A stretch of DNA of 11,304 nt from Thermofilum sp. (GTDB lineage Archaea > Thermoproteota > Thermoprotei > Thermofilales > Thermofilaceae). Below, one piece after another: positions 1 through 6,053 of the stretch (its first letter is position 1; each line of letters starts with the position of its first letter). The position numbers and the translations under genes were made by a program. The notes under the pieces were generated by a model, which saw only the letters and a program-made list of their open reading frames with translations, did not search any database and was not told the origin of the DNA. The stretch covers positions 1-11,304 of the forward strand of contig JAJHRM010000066.1 of NCBI GenBank assembly GCA_020832965.1. Direction: 5' to 3'.

Positions 1-258
1 AAACCTTGCGCGCTCGTGGTGAAAGCGCAGGCACTAAACCACACTAGCCAGACCGTAGTCGTGTGGGACTACCTCAGCTCTTTGGACCCCCTCGGCGTAC
101 TCGCCGGCATGCTTCTTGAGAGGTGGTCCCCAGAGAGCGGCGTGCCCCTGAGCTACGTGGAGCTTGTCCTGGAGAACGAGCTACTCGTCTATGCATGCAT
201 AATAGCAGCAGCGATACTTATCTGGATGCGTAGGCGCAAAGGTCGAAGCCCGGGCTAG
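1..258 (+). CDS. C-terminal end of a membrane-anchored surface protein (partial)
   Basis: The frame is open from the first base of the window and ends at TAG 256-258, so this is probably the 3' end of a longer gene; the in-frame GTG codons at 16 and 19 need not be starts. The visible part is about 85 residues. It ends with a single hydrophobic segment (ELLVYACIIAAAILIW) followed by the basic tail MRRRKGRSPG. That is the arrangement of a C-terminal membrane anchor with the short tail inside the cell and the rest outside. One N-x-S/T sequon (NHT) lies near the start of the visible part, which fits an extracellular location. The family is not recognised. A separate 80-residue protein starting at GTG 16 is the alternative. 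The gene converges on the coiled-coil gene at 368-913. Confidence 0.55.
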   Translation, partial: KPCALVVKAQALNHTSQTVVVWDYLSSLDPLGVLAGMLLERWSPESGVPLSYVELVLENELLVYACIIAAAILIWMRRRKGRSPG

Positions 259-367
259 CGCGCGCCACGAAAAACGCTAGAAATAATGCAGGAAGTACTC
301 CTAAGAGAAATAGTCATAGACACGCAAACTAATCGGTGGATAAGAGTCCATGAATGTGTCAGCTGCC
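259..367. other. intergenic region between convergent genes
   Basis: This is a short gap between two converging genes. An ATG at 286 opens a 47-codon plus-strand frame (to 429) that runs into the antisense of the next gene; it has no ribosome-binding site and is not called. No clear T-rich terminator or stem-loop was seen. Confidence 0.4.
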
Positions 368-913
368 TCAGGGGCTCAGCGGCCACTTCTCCAGCTGCCT
401 CATCTTCGGCTCTACAAAGACGACCTTGAACACTAGAGCCCCGATCCTCAGCTTGGCCGCGTAGTCGAGGAGCTCCCTCTCCTTAGAAACCATGTACTCC
501 TTCTCCATCAGCTCTGCTATCTCCTCCAGTTCCCTAATATCCTCCATAGTATACGTGTCCGGGTCCCTGCTTAGTATCTCCCTGAGCCTATTCTCAACCT
601 CCTTAGTATAATACTTCGACCTACCGCTGGGAACCAGTCCCTTAAGAGCAGCCGCAAGCATCATAGCCTCGGTCTTGCTCACCACACCCTTAGACTCTAG
701 AACCTTCAAAAGTAGTTCATTGAACCCGTAAATACCCTTCTCAAGCCTATCAAGCCTCATCTCTATGCCATCAATTCTCATCTCTATCCTCTGAAACCTA
801 GCATCAATCTTTCCAAACTGCCTCGCGAGCCAATAGCCTAGGCTAGCCGAAGAAGAGACTACGGACAGCAAAATAACAAAAGTACTGATCGCCTCGTCCA
901 CGTCACCAAGCAC
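368..913 (-). CDS. membrane-anchored coiled-coil protein, unknown function
   Basis: A 181-residue protein starting at GTG 911-913. Residues about 9-31 form a hydrophobic N-terminal segment (signal anchor). Residues about 35-60 are a regular coiled coil with a tandem seven-residue repeat (RIEMRID, GIEMRLD, then RLEKG). The rest is charged, mostly helical sequence with a second helical stretch around 105-150 (EVENRLREILSRD and EDIRELEEIAELMEKEY). Small one-helix plus coiled-coil proteins of this type are common in Thermoproteota, but I cannot name a family or function. The start is supported by an A/T box (CTTATAAG, 935-942) about 25 bases upstream, suggesting a leaderless or nearly leaderless transcript. 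Base composition and codon use look native. Confidence 0.75.
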   Translation of the reverse strand: MLGDVDEAISTFVILLSVVSSSASLGYWLARQFGKIDARFQRIEMRIDGIEMRLDRLEKGIYGFNELLLKVLESKGVVSKTEAMMLAAALKGLVPSGRSKYYTKEVENRLREILSRDPDTYTMEDIRELEEIAELMEKEYMVSKERELLDYAAKLRIGALVFKVVFVEPKMRQLEKWPLSP

Positions 914-934
914 CTAACAAACATACATTCTGGA

Positions 935-942
935 GCTTATAA
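935..942 (-). promoter_or_regulatory. TATA-like box for the coiled-coil gene
   Basis: CTTATAAG lies 22-29 bases upstream of the GTG start on the minus strand. This is the distance expected for an archaeal box A serving a leaderless transcript. It sits inside the 12-base perfect palindrome AGCTTATAAGCT. Confidence 0.45.
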
Positions 943-1040
943 GCTTTCACCACTGCATGCGCCATCGCGTTGCCCAGCCATTAGTGCGGGGGTCATGGTT
1001 TCACTCCTGAGTGTGCACTAAAGCGCGCGTGCTAGGTTGC

Positions 1041-1052
1041 AAAAGGTATATG
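1041..1052 (+). promoter_or_regulatory. probable TATA-like box for the Nudix/flippase unit
   Basis: AAAAGGTATATG lies about 45 bases before the ATG of the Nudix gene. This would place transcription start near 1070-1078, leaving a short leader that contains the GGTGA ribosome-binding site at 1084-1088. Confidence 0.35.
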
Positions 1053-1093
1053 TCTTGGGACTTTTCACAACTACGTTCAGAGCGGTGACGTGA

Positions 1094-1618
1094 ATGCGTC
1101 GTGAGCCCAGAGTCGTTGGGGACACCTTGCTCGCGGCTGGTAGGAGGGTTAAGCTTTTTAGGAGGGTTATAGAGGTTGGCGGCGAGACGTTTGAAAAGGA
1201 CCTCGTGACCTTTGGTAGAAGCGTTGTCATCGTCCCCGTTCTTGGAGATGGAAGGGTTGTTTTCGTCCGCCAGTGGCGTGCGCCCATTGCTAGGTGGATC
1301 ATCGAGTTGCCCGCTGGGAGGGTTGAGCGGGGGGAAGACGTGATCGCTGCTGCTGGAAGGGAGCTACTGGAGGAGACCGGCTACACCGCAGGGTCCTTGC
1401 GCCTGATCGGCGCTTTCTACGTTTCTCCGGGTTACAGCGACGAAGTCATGAGCGTGGTGGTTGCTGAGGGGCTTAAGAGGGGGAGCTCCAGGCCTGAGGA
1501 GGGGGAGATACTCTCGACCGTTGTCATGAGCCCCCAGGAGTACTTGGGGATGGCTGGCGGGGAGGTTTTGGACTTGAAGACCGTTGCTGGTTTACTCCTC
1601 TACTTACTGGGGAGGTGA
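1094..1618 (+). CDS. Nudix hydrolase, ADP-ribose pyrophosphatase type
   Basis: A 174-residue protein with a perfect Nudix box (G-x5-E-x7-REUxEExGU) at residues 75-97: G75, E81, then R89-E90-L-L-E93-E94-T-G96-Y97. The glutamates bind the divalent metal used to cleave a nucleoside diphosphate linked to another group. The flanking sequence (DGRVVFVRQWRAP, ELPAGR, and GAFYVSPGYSDE after the box) is typical of the ADP-ribose/ADP-sugar pyrophosphatase branch, so cytoplasmic ADP-ribose or ADP-sugar cleavage is the likely reaction. Substrate within this branch cannot be settled from sequence. ATG 1094 is chosen because GGTGA (1084-1088) lies five bases upstream. The flippase follows after five bases, so the two are probably co-transcribed. 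Confidence 0.92.
   Translation: MRREPRVVGDTLLAAGRRVKLFRRVIEVGGETFEKDLVTFGRSVVIVPVLGDGRVVFVRQWRAPIARWIIELPAGRVERGEDVIAAAGRELLEETGYTAGSLRLIGAFYVSPGYSDEVMSVVVAEGLKRGSSRPEEGEILSTVVMSPQEYLGMAGGEVLDLKTVAGLLLYLLGR
1611..1618 (+). promoter_or_regulatory. ribosome-binding site for the flippase, within the Nudix stop
   Basis: GGAGGTGA, a near-complete complement of the archaeal 16S rRNA 3' end, overlaps the Nudix stop codon (TGA 1616-1618). It sits five bases before TTG 1624. This decides the unusual TTG start of the next gene and suggests translational coupling. Confidence 0.7.
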
Positions 1619-1623
1619 GGTGA

Positions 1624-3117
1624 TTGGGGCTTAAGGCTTCGGGTCTCCTGTTCTACACCGAGAGGATTTACAGCACTCTCGTAGGCTTCCTATTCGTGCT
1701 CCTGGTCACCAGGAACCTCTCACCGGTAGAGTTTGGGTCTTGGAGCGTCATCTCCTCCATTCTCACGTATGCATGCCTGGCCACCTTCACGAACTACTGG
1801 GTAACCAGGCTGAGGGCTAGGGGGGTAGTAGAGGCAACTACGAGCGGGCTCATGCTCTCAGTAATCTTTGCTGGGGTGGCGTCCTTGGCGCTCCTTTTCC
1901 TCAAGCCCCTGCTTTCGAGGGAGCTTCACGTCCCCGAATCCGCGCTTTTCATAGCGCTCTTCTACGTGCCAGCTATATACATCAACTCCACCGTCTATGC
2001 GAGCCTATACGCGCTCAGCCCCTCGAGGGCTGCGGTCTCGGAGTTCGTATTCGAGACGGGGAAGATGCTCGCAGCAGTTCTCCTCTGGCTCACGTGGAGC
2101 ATTACGCTTGAAACAGCACTGCTAGCTGTCTTGGCTGGGCACGCCTCACAAGCGCTCTACCTCCTCGCTTCAGCAAGGAAAGACTTCGCGAGCAGGCCCA
2201 GCAGAAGCGTAGTTAGGAAGGTGGCTTCACTCTCGGTCTTCAACCTGGCCACGCAGCCAGCCTCGCTAGTGGCAGGGCTCGACGTACCTCTCATCTCGTT
2301 GCTAACCGGAAACCTCGCCGTGGCATACTACACAGTTGTGAACACCTTCTCCGGCCTCGTAGGCTACTCATACGTCCTTGCCCGCGGTCTCTACCCATCC
2401 ATGCTTCGGACGGACGATAGTGGCGTTCATAGGAGGAGTGTCGAGGAGTCGCTGAGGCTACTACTCCTCTTAGGCGTGCCGATGCTCGCGGGCACGGTTT
2501 TCGTTGCGCCCAACCTCCTCTACCTCTTTAGGCCTGAATACACGTGTGCAGCAGACGTGTTGCGGGTGGCTTCCGCTTCTGCCCTGCTAGGCTCGGTGGG
2601 CGGCGTGCTTGGAGATGCGCTCCAGGGGGCTGAGAGGGCAGACGTGGAGGGCAGGAGCTTGAGGGAAATAGCAAACTCCAAGATATTCAGGGTATTCATG
2701 CTCGGCTACGTGAGGCTTGCAGTCGGCTTCCCGCTGCTCCTCGTAGCCGTTCTCCGAGAGACGGATCCGCTTAAGGTTGCTCTCTACGCGAGGCTTGCCT
2801 GGCTCACCGGAGACACTGCTGCCCTGGTGCTCCTCTCTTACTGGGCAAGACACCTTGCAAACTACAGAGGCATTGCATCTTCGACAGTGAGGTACTTGGT
2901 GGGGGCACTGCCAGCGGCAACTGTTGCGTGGCTCGTAAACCCGCTAAAAATCCGGGAGGCTCTCTTAGCCGTTATCCTCGCCGGAGCCATATACTTCTCC
3001 ATTTTATATGTAATCGACTCGTGGTTCAGGAGACAAGTAGCGGTCCTCATCTCGCGGCTATCAGCTTTGAAATCGCGCAGCAAGCGACGAGAAAGAAGCT
3101 TTGCGGTGCGCTGCTAA
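1624..3117 (+). CDS. polysaccharide/lipid-linked oligosaccharide flippase (MOP/PST type)
   Basis: A 497-residue, strongly hydrophobic protein with roughly 12-14 membrane segments, the size and layout of polysaccharide transporters of the MOP exporter superfamily (Wzx/RfbX-like). The N-terminus (YSTLVGFLFVLLVTRNLSPV followed by EFGSWSV) is the characteristic opening of this family: first helix, then a short L-x-P-x-E-F/Y-G loop. A central segment LLGVPMLAGTVFVAPNLLYL resembles the later half-repeat. The expected role is to flip lipid-linked sugars across the cytoplasmic membrane for surface glycans or N-glycans; the substrate is not known. An unusually charged loop at about residues 335-355 (AERADVEGRSLREIANSK) interrupts the second half. 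The start is TTG 1624, fixed by the strong ribosome-binding site. The next gene encodes a secreted sequon-rich protein. Confidence 0.87.
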   Translation: MGLKASGLLFYTERIYSTLVGFLFVLLVTRNLSPVEFGSWSVISSILTYACLATFTNYWVTRLRARGVVEATTSGLMLSVIFAGVASLALLFLKPLLSRELHVPESALFIALFYVPAIYINSTVYASLYALSPSRAAVSEFVFETGKMLAAVLLWLTWSITLETALLAVLAGHASQALYLLASARKDFASRPSRSVVRKVASLSVFNLATQPASLVAGLDVPLISLLTGNLAVAYYTVVNTFSGLVGYSYVLARGLYPSMLRTDDSGVHRRSVEESLRLLLLLGVPMLAGTVFVAPNLLYLFRPEYTCAADVLRVASASALLGSVGGVLGDALQGAERADVEGRSLREIANSKIFRVFMLGYVRLAVGFPLLLVAVLRETDPLKVALYARLAWLTGDTAALVLLSYWARHLANYRGIASSTVRYLVGALPAATVAWLVNPLKIREALLAVILAGAIYFSILYVIDSWFRRQVAVLISRLSALKSRSKRRERSFAVRC

Positions 3118-3163
3118 TTCTCATGTATACTGTCAGCACCCCCTGACTAGCTGAGCCCGGCGA

Positions 3164-3173
3164 TGGATATACT
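3164..3173 (+). promoter_or_regulatory. TATA-like box for the glycoprotein gene
   Basis: GGATATACTA lies 16-25 bases before GTG 3189 and 25-34 bases before ATG 3198. Box spacing fits the second codon slightly better if the message is leaderless. There is no good ribosome-binding site at either start. Confidence 0.35.
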
Positions 3174-3188
3174 ATCAAGCATCAGAAT

Positions 3189-3863
3189 GTGGAACGTATG
3201 GATGGCTCAAGAGAGACTATTTTGCTCGTGGCTGTGCTGGTGTTAGCGGTCTCTAACCTAGTCCTGCTTGCCATGCTTTACAGCTACACTGGAAGGGGGA
3301 GAACAGCCACCACTCCCGTCGTCGAGGAGCGTAATGCCTCTCAGGCAAGGTGCTTTACGGAAGCAAACGTGACAAGTGCAAGTACTGCTTTGAATGTCTC
3401 TGAGGGAGGGCGCATCGAGAACAAGACTGCAACCTTTCCGCCTGTCAATAGGACTGCTCAGTACGTGTTTACTCCCCTCGCCTACTTCCTTAAGCTTGAG
3501 GCTCTCAGCGGCCCAGACTCGAACTTGAGCGCTGTGCCGCTGATTCCCGAGAACCTCGCTGTCCAGGTTTTGTACCTTGACAGGACCAGGTATCCTACTA
3601 TGTGCGAAGTTACCATGAGGGCGAAGATGGAGATGGGGGCTGCCTTCCTCAACGTCACCCTGCCACTTCCGGGCGGCAAGTGTTATAGGGTGGAGCCCGT
3701 TCTGGTGAGCAGGGCTGGCACCGAGGTCTACTACAGGCTTGCGTTAGTGGAGGATCCCGAGGGGGCGTGCGGCTACTGCGCTATGTTCACGGTTAAGATT
3801 TTCTACCTGCCTCCCGGGCACTATATGGTAACCATTGGACCGATCCTGCAATACGGGGGATGA
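3189..3863 (+). CDS. signal-anchored, sequon-rich secreted protein, unknown family
   Basis: A 224-residue protein (215 if ATG 3198 is the start). Residues about 10-32 (ILLVAVLVLAVSNLVLLAML) form a single N-terminal membrane anchor. A Thr/Ser/Asn-rich linker (about 35-85) and a compact C-terminal domain (about 86-224) follow outside the cell. The visible sequence has seven N-x-S/T sequons. Five cysteines (C55, C139, C165, C194, C197), including CGYC at 194-197, could form disulfides. The C-terminus ends in a hydrophobic, beta-like stretch (FYLPPGHYMVTIGPILQ). I recognise no named family. It has a clear, diverged paralog 1 kb downstream (4894-5441) that keeps the Cys pattern and the C-terminal domain. 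It follows the flippase by 71 bases and has its own likely promoter. A surface or cell-envelope role is an inference from anchor, sequons and context. Confidence 0.8.
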   Translation: MERMDGSRETILLVAVLVLAVSNLVLLAMLYSYTGRGRTATTPVVEERNASQARCFTEANVTSASTALNVSEGGRIENKTATFPPVNRTAQYVFTPLAYFLKLEALSGPDSNLSAVPLIPENLAVQVLYLDRTRYPTMCEVTMRAKMEMGAAFLNVTLPLPGGKCYRVEPVLVSRAGTEVYYRLALVEDPEGACGYCAMFTVKIFYLPPGHYMVTIGPILQYGG

Positions 3864-4068
3864 TCCTCTCTGCATTCTAAAATCAAAGCGTAAGGGCCTG
3901 CGGGTTAAGTAACTCTTCCGGAAAGCCGCGCATTGGAAACTTCGGGCAACTCGCCTCAAAAACGGGAGCTGCAAGTTTTCTGCAGCAATCGCACCAGTAA
4001 GCTATTTTAGGCAAGTTTAATAAGTTAAACTAAAGCAATAAACATTCTTAACTTCTTGAGTTTTAACT
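3864..4068 (+). promoter_or_regulatory. 5' region of the ECF-like gene, with a hairpin and A/T boxes
   Basis: No gene is seen here. A perfect 6-bp inverted repeat (GCTGCA, 7-base loop, TGCAGC) lies at 3968-3986, followed by an A/T-rich promoter-like stretch at 4014-4044 containing TTTAATAAG (4016-4024) and CAATAAAC (4036-4043). The second is placed about 26-33 bases before ATG 4069, so a leaderless start is possible. No ribosome-binding site precedes the ATG. If transcription begins at the first box the leader is about 25 bases, so the hairpin would lie upstream of the transcript and be an operator or terminator rather than a riboswitch. Confidence 0.35.
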
Positions 4069-4680
4069 ATGCGTAGGAGCATGCTTATAGCCCTCACAGC
4101 CATGAATGCTGCGCTCTACTGCGCTGGCAGCTTAGCCACCGCATACATACCAACGGGTGCTATAATCCAGCTGAGACCTGCTGTGTTAATCCCAGCGCTC
4201 TTTGCAGCGCTCTTTGGGCCGTGGGTTGGAGGTCTTGGCGCGGCTATGGGTACGTTTATAGCAAGCATCATGCGCTATGGAACACCCATCCTGACCTTAG
4301 CTAGCGGAACCCCTGGCAACTTCGCGTGCTACTATGTTCTCGGCCGCTTAACATGGGCTACGACAAGAAGGTTGCGGGGGAGATGGGTTTTGGGCTACCT
4401 GCTAGGATGCCTGGTGGGGTATGCCGTTGGTCTTGGAATAATAGGCGTAGGGCTGTACCTGCTGGCCTTGGCAACCATAGGAGGGTCAACCGTAGGGATG
4501 CCTTTCCTTAGCCAGTGGCTTAATCCGCTAACTATGATCATGGGGCTAGTAGTCGTAGGCTTTTTGCCGGAGTTCGTTGTATCATTTCTCGCAGGGGTCC
4601 CCATAATAAAGCTCGTATGCGCTGCTTACCCCAATGTTCCCTTCAATGACATTGTCAAGCATAGCCGCCAGCCCTCTTAG
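4069..4680 (+). CDS. ECF transporter S component-like membrane protein
   Basis: A 203-residue protein with about six hydrophobic segments (roughly residues 4-24, 33-50, 52-70, 82-96, 106-133, 152-180). Length, helix number and the N-terminal half (IQLRPAVLIPALFAALFGPW, then GGLGAAMGTFIAS) resemble substrate-binding S components of energy-coupling factor transporters, where an R/L-P-x-x-x-P segment is followed by a small-residue LFGP-x-x-G-G/A-x-x-A helix. S components bind a vitamin or other small molecule in the membrane and work with a shared EcfT/EcfA module. No EcfT or ATPase gene is in the window, so it would be a solitary, group II type. The substrate cannot be predicted. The ATG at 4069 has no ribosome-binding site and fits a leaderless message. 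Other small polytopic membrane families remain possible. Confidence 0.65.
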   Translation: MRRSMLIALTAMNAALYCAGSLATAYIPTGAIIQLRPAVLIPALFAALFGPWVGGLGAAMGTFIASIMRYGTPILTLASGTPGNFACYYVLGRLTWATTRRLRGRWVLGYLLGCLVGYAVGLGIIGVGLYLLALATIGGSTVGMPFLSQWLNPLTMIMGLVVVGFLPEFVVSFLAGVPIIKLVCAAYPNVPFNDIVKHSRQPS

Positions 4681-4763
4681 CCTCTAAAGCGCACTCGCGA
4701 TCCTCGATGCATTCCCCTAGAGTCTATGCGGCAGAAACCCCACCTGCTAGTTGGAGGCGCGCG

Positions 4764-4879
4764 TTAAACGTAATACTTGTGGCTGCCCGCACGTAGGCTC
4801 TTTACCGGGGGGCCCCTCCCTCTATTCCAAGCCTCCTAGCCATTCGCACGGCATGCCTGTCGATCGGTGTAGCTAGCGC
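4764..4879 (-). pseudogene. remnant of a second HhH-GPD DNA glycosylase gene
   Basis: On the minus strand, 4879-4802 reads ATPIDRHAVRMARRLGIEGG then APR and a stop. This matches residues about 199-222 of the intact glycosylase at 6903-7799 (about 19 of 24 positions identical by eye) and includes the catalytic-Asp motif PIDRH. In another frame, 4802-4764 continues as KSLRAGSHKYYV, matching CLRAVLSHRYGTV of the intact gene (residues 240-252). Between the two pieces about 15 codons are missing, exactly the stretch that carries three of the four cysteines of the inserted first cluster in the intact gene. Nothing matching the upstream domain, or the C-terminal cluster, was found. The piece stops 14 bases before the start of the truncated glycoprotein paralog on the other strand, so the two truncated genes share a junction. 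Confidence 0.78.
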
Positions 4880-4893
4880 GCGCTGTTACAAAT

Positions 4894-5441
4894 ATGGAGA
4901 ATACTACTCAGTCGACAAGCTCCGAGAGAAATACCACAGCCAAAGTCAACAATACATCGGCCGGCAATCAGCTAAACGTTACAAGTAACGAGACCTGCAA
5001 CAAGACTACGAGCATTCCACTAGTTAACTGGACAAAGCAGTACACGTATAGCCCGTACAACTACTTCCTCAAGCTGGAAGTTGTAAGCGGGCCCGACATC
5101 AATATTACGGCTAAGCTGTCCCTACCCAGTAACCTGGCAGTTTTAACAGCGTATATAGACAGAACCAACTATACCAGTATCTGCGAGGTAACAATGAAGA
5201 CAAGGATGGAAATGGGCACCGCATACATAAACGTGACAATGCCGCTGCGAGGGGACCGGTGCTACACAATAAAACCTGCACCCGTAAACATGACAAACAC
5301 CACTGCCTGCTATAGGCTAGAACTCGTACCAGGCCTCAACAGGACATGCGGCTACTGTGCAAAATTCACAGGTAAAAAAAGATATATTATTTACCTCCGG
5401 GACGCTACCTAGTCACAATAGGACCACTCCTAAGAGGATAA
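4894..5441 (+). pseudogene. truncated, frameshifted paralog of the sequon-rich glycoprotein (or a recoded gene)
   Basis: The continuous frame 4894-5412 encodes 172 residues similar to the 3189-3863 protein from VNWTKQY onward (paired with VNRTAQY). Conserved blocks are YFLKLE-SGPD, NLAV-DRT-Y, CEVTM-MEMG and CGYC. It carries 14 N-x-S/T sequons and cysteines C35, C97, C123, C139, C152, C155. It lacks the N-terminal membrane anchor, and a TAG lies upstream in frame, so as annotated it would not be exported. After FTGKK (residue 162) the frame ends in unrelated residues and TAG 5410-5412. The -1 frame from the A7 tract (5374-5380) continues instead as KIYYLPPGRYLVTIGPLLRG, ending at TAA 5439-5441. 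This matches KIFYLPPGHYMVTIGPIL of the paralog. The -1 product would be 182 residues. No promoter or ribosome-binding site is evident. Codons are more A-rich than in the upstream paralog, suggesting long divergence rather than recent duplication. Confidence 0.75.
5374..5381 (+). promoter_or_regulatory. A7G slippery tract at the frame change
   Basis: Seven A followed by G, read as GGT AAA AAA AGA in the zero frame. Slipping back one base after the second AAA gives AAG then ATA, entering the frame that is homologous to the paralog's C-terminus. A_AAA_AAG is a classical -1 slippery arrangement, and poly-A tracts also favour polymerase slippage. No convincing downstream stem-loop or pseudoknot was seen. 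Confidence 0.4.
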
Positions 5442-5512
5442 CCCCTAATACCTCAGCTCTGCACGGATTAGCACATAATATTATTAAGTGGGGGGGCGGT
5501 TTCCAATTGTTG
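5442..5512. other. short spacer between convergent genes, with a G7 tract
   Basis: No gene is seen. It contains an A/T-rich near-palindrome (ATAATATTATT) followed by a run of seven G at 5490-5496. It lies between the restored stops of the glycoprotein paralog (+) and PaREP1 (-), so it may hold their terminators. Confidence 0.3.
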
Positions 5513-6017
5513 TTATGGCTTTTTGTTTTTGCTTAGTGTTTCTTTTACATAGCTCAGCAACCACTTTGCATGCTCGAGGTCTCCTTTAATGTCTTCTGTG
5601 CTGTACTTCGCCTCGTGGAAGCCCCCAGACATGTATGTCGTATGCAATAGCCCATGTATATTCAAGCCTCGGCTCGTTTAATATTCTTGAAAGCCTACGG
5701 GCCGCTTTGCCGAGGAGCTGTGTCCACCACCCGCCCTCTTTTATGGCTGTTTGGTACTCGGGTGTATCAAAGAATTGAGCTAGTGTCTTGATGCAATCCT
5801 CCACGGCCTTATACAGTTTTTCAGAGGCTTGTACGGGGTCATTTTTGGAAACGTATTCTTCGGCTTCCTGGAAGTATTTCTCCGCCATTTCAACGCGAGC
5901 TTCTAATGCAACGCTAGGGTCAATCTTTAGTGAAGAAAGTATAAGATCTGTGATGCTTAGTCCTCTTTTATCCATCTCTTGGAGTATTTTCTCGGGTATG
6001 TAAACTGGCTTCTGCAT
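5513..6017 (-). pseudogene. PaREP1-family protein, frameshifted near the C-terminus
   Basis: The continuous minus-strand frame (6017-5586) gives 143 residues with the core PaREP1 pattern: about residues 45-80 read EKYFQEAEEYVSKNDPVQAS then EKLYKAVEDCIKTLA, followed by GGWWTQLL and WAIAYDIHVWG. PaREP1 (Pyrobaculum aerophilum repetitive element 1) proteins are small helical proteins abundant in Thermoproteales; their function is not established. After VWG the frame becomes unlike the family. Removing one base from the C5 tract at 5622-5626 (G5 on the coding strand) restores FHEAKYSTEDIKGDLEHAKW, then LLSYVKETLSKNKKP and a stop at 5513-5515, the usual PaREP1 ending; the restored protein is 167 residues. 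ATG 6015-6017 has no ribosome-binding site but an A/T box (6042-6053) lies about 30 bases upstream. Either a real one-base insertion or a sequencing error. Confidence 0.82.
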
Positions 6018-6041
6018 TTTTCCGTGAATAATAGTTAATGA

Positions 6042-6053
6042 ATTAAAATTTAT
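6042..6053 (-). promoter_or_regulatory. TATA-like box for the PaREP1 gene
   Basis: On the minus strand this reads ATAAATTTTAAT, centred about 30 bases before the PaREP1 ATG. It overlaps the stop of the upstream pseudogene, so PaREP1 may be transcribed independently or leaderless. Confidence 0.4.

Noticed and set aside
286..429. 47-codon plus-strand frame starting MQEVLLREIVIDTQ
   Set aside because: No ribosome-binding site, and its second half is antisense to the coiled-coil gene. The first half looks protein-like but is too short to support.
1018..1302. Minus-strand open frame of 94 codons
   Set aside because: Mostly antisense to the Nudix gene, which has a perfect catalytic motif; the translation is Thr/Ser/Pro-rich shadow sequence.
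3864..4068. Riboswitch ahead of the ECF-like gene
   Set aside because: No known riboswitch consensus was recognised, and the likely transcription start is downstream of the hairpin, so it would not be transcribed with the gene.
5470..5550. T-rich stretch read as a plus-strand terminator
   Set aside because: The T-rich part from 5513 onward is the complement of the Lys-rich end of the restored PaREP1 frame, so it is coding sequence on the other strand rather than a dedicated terminator.
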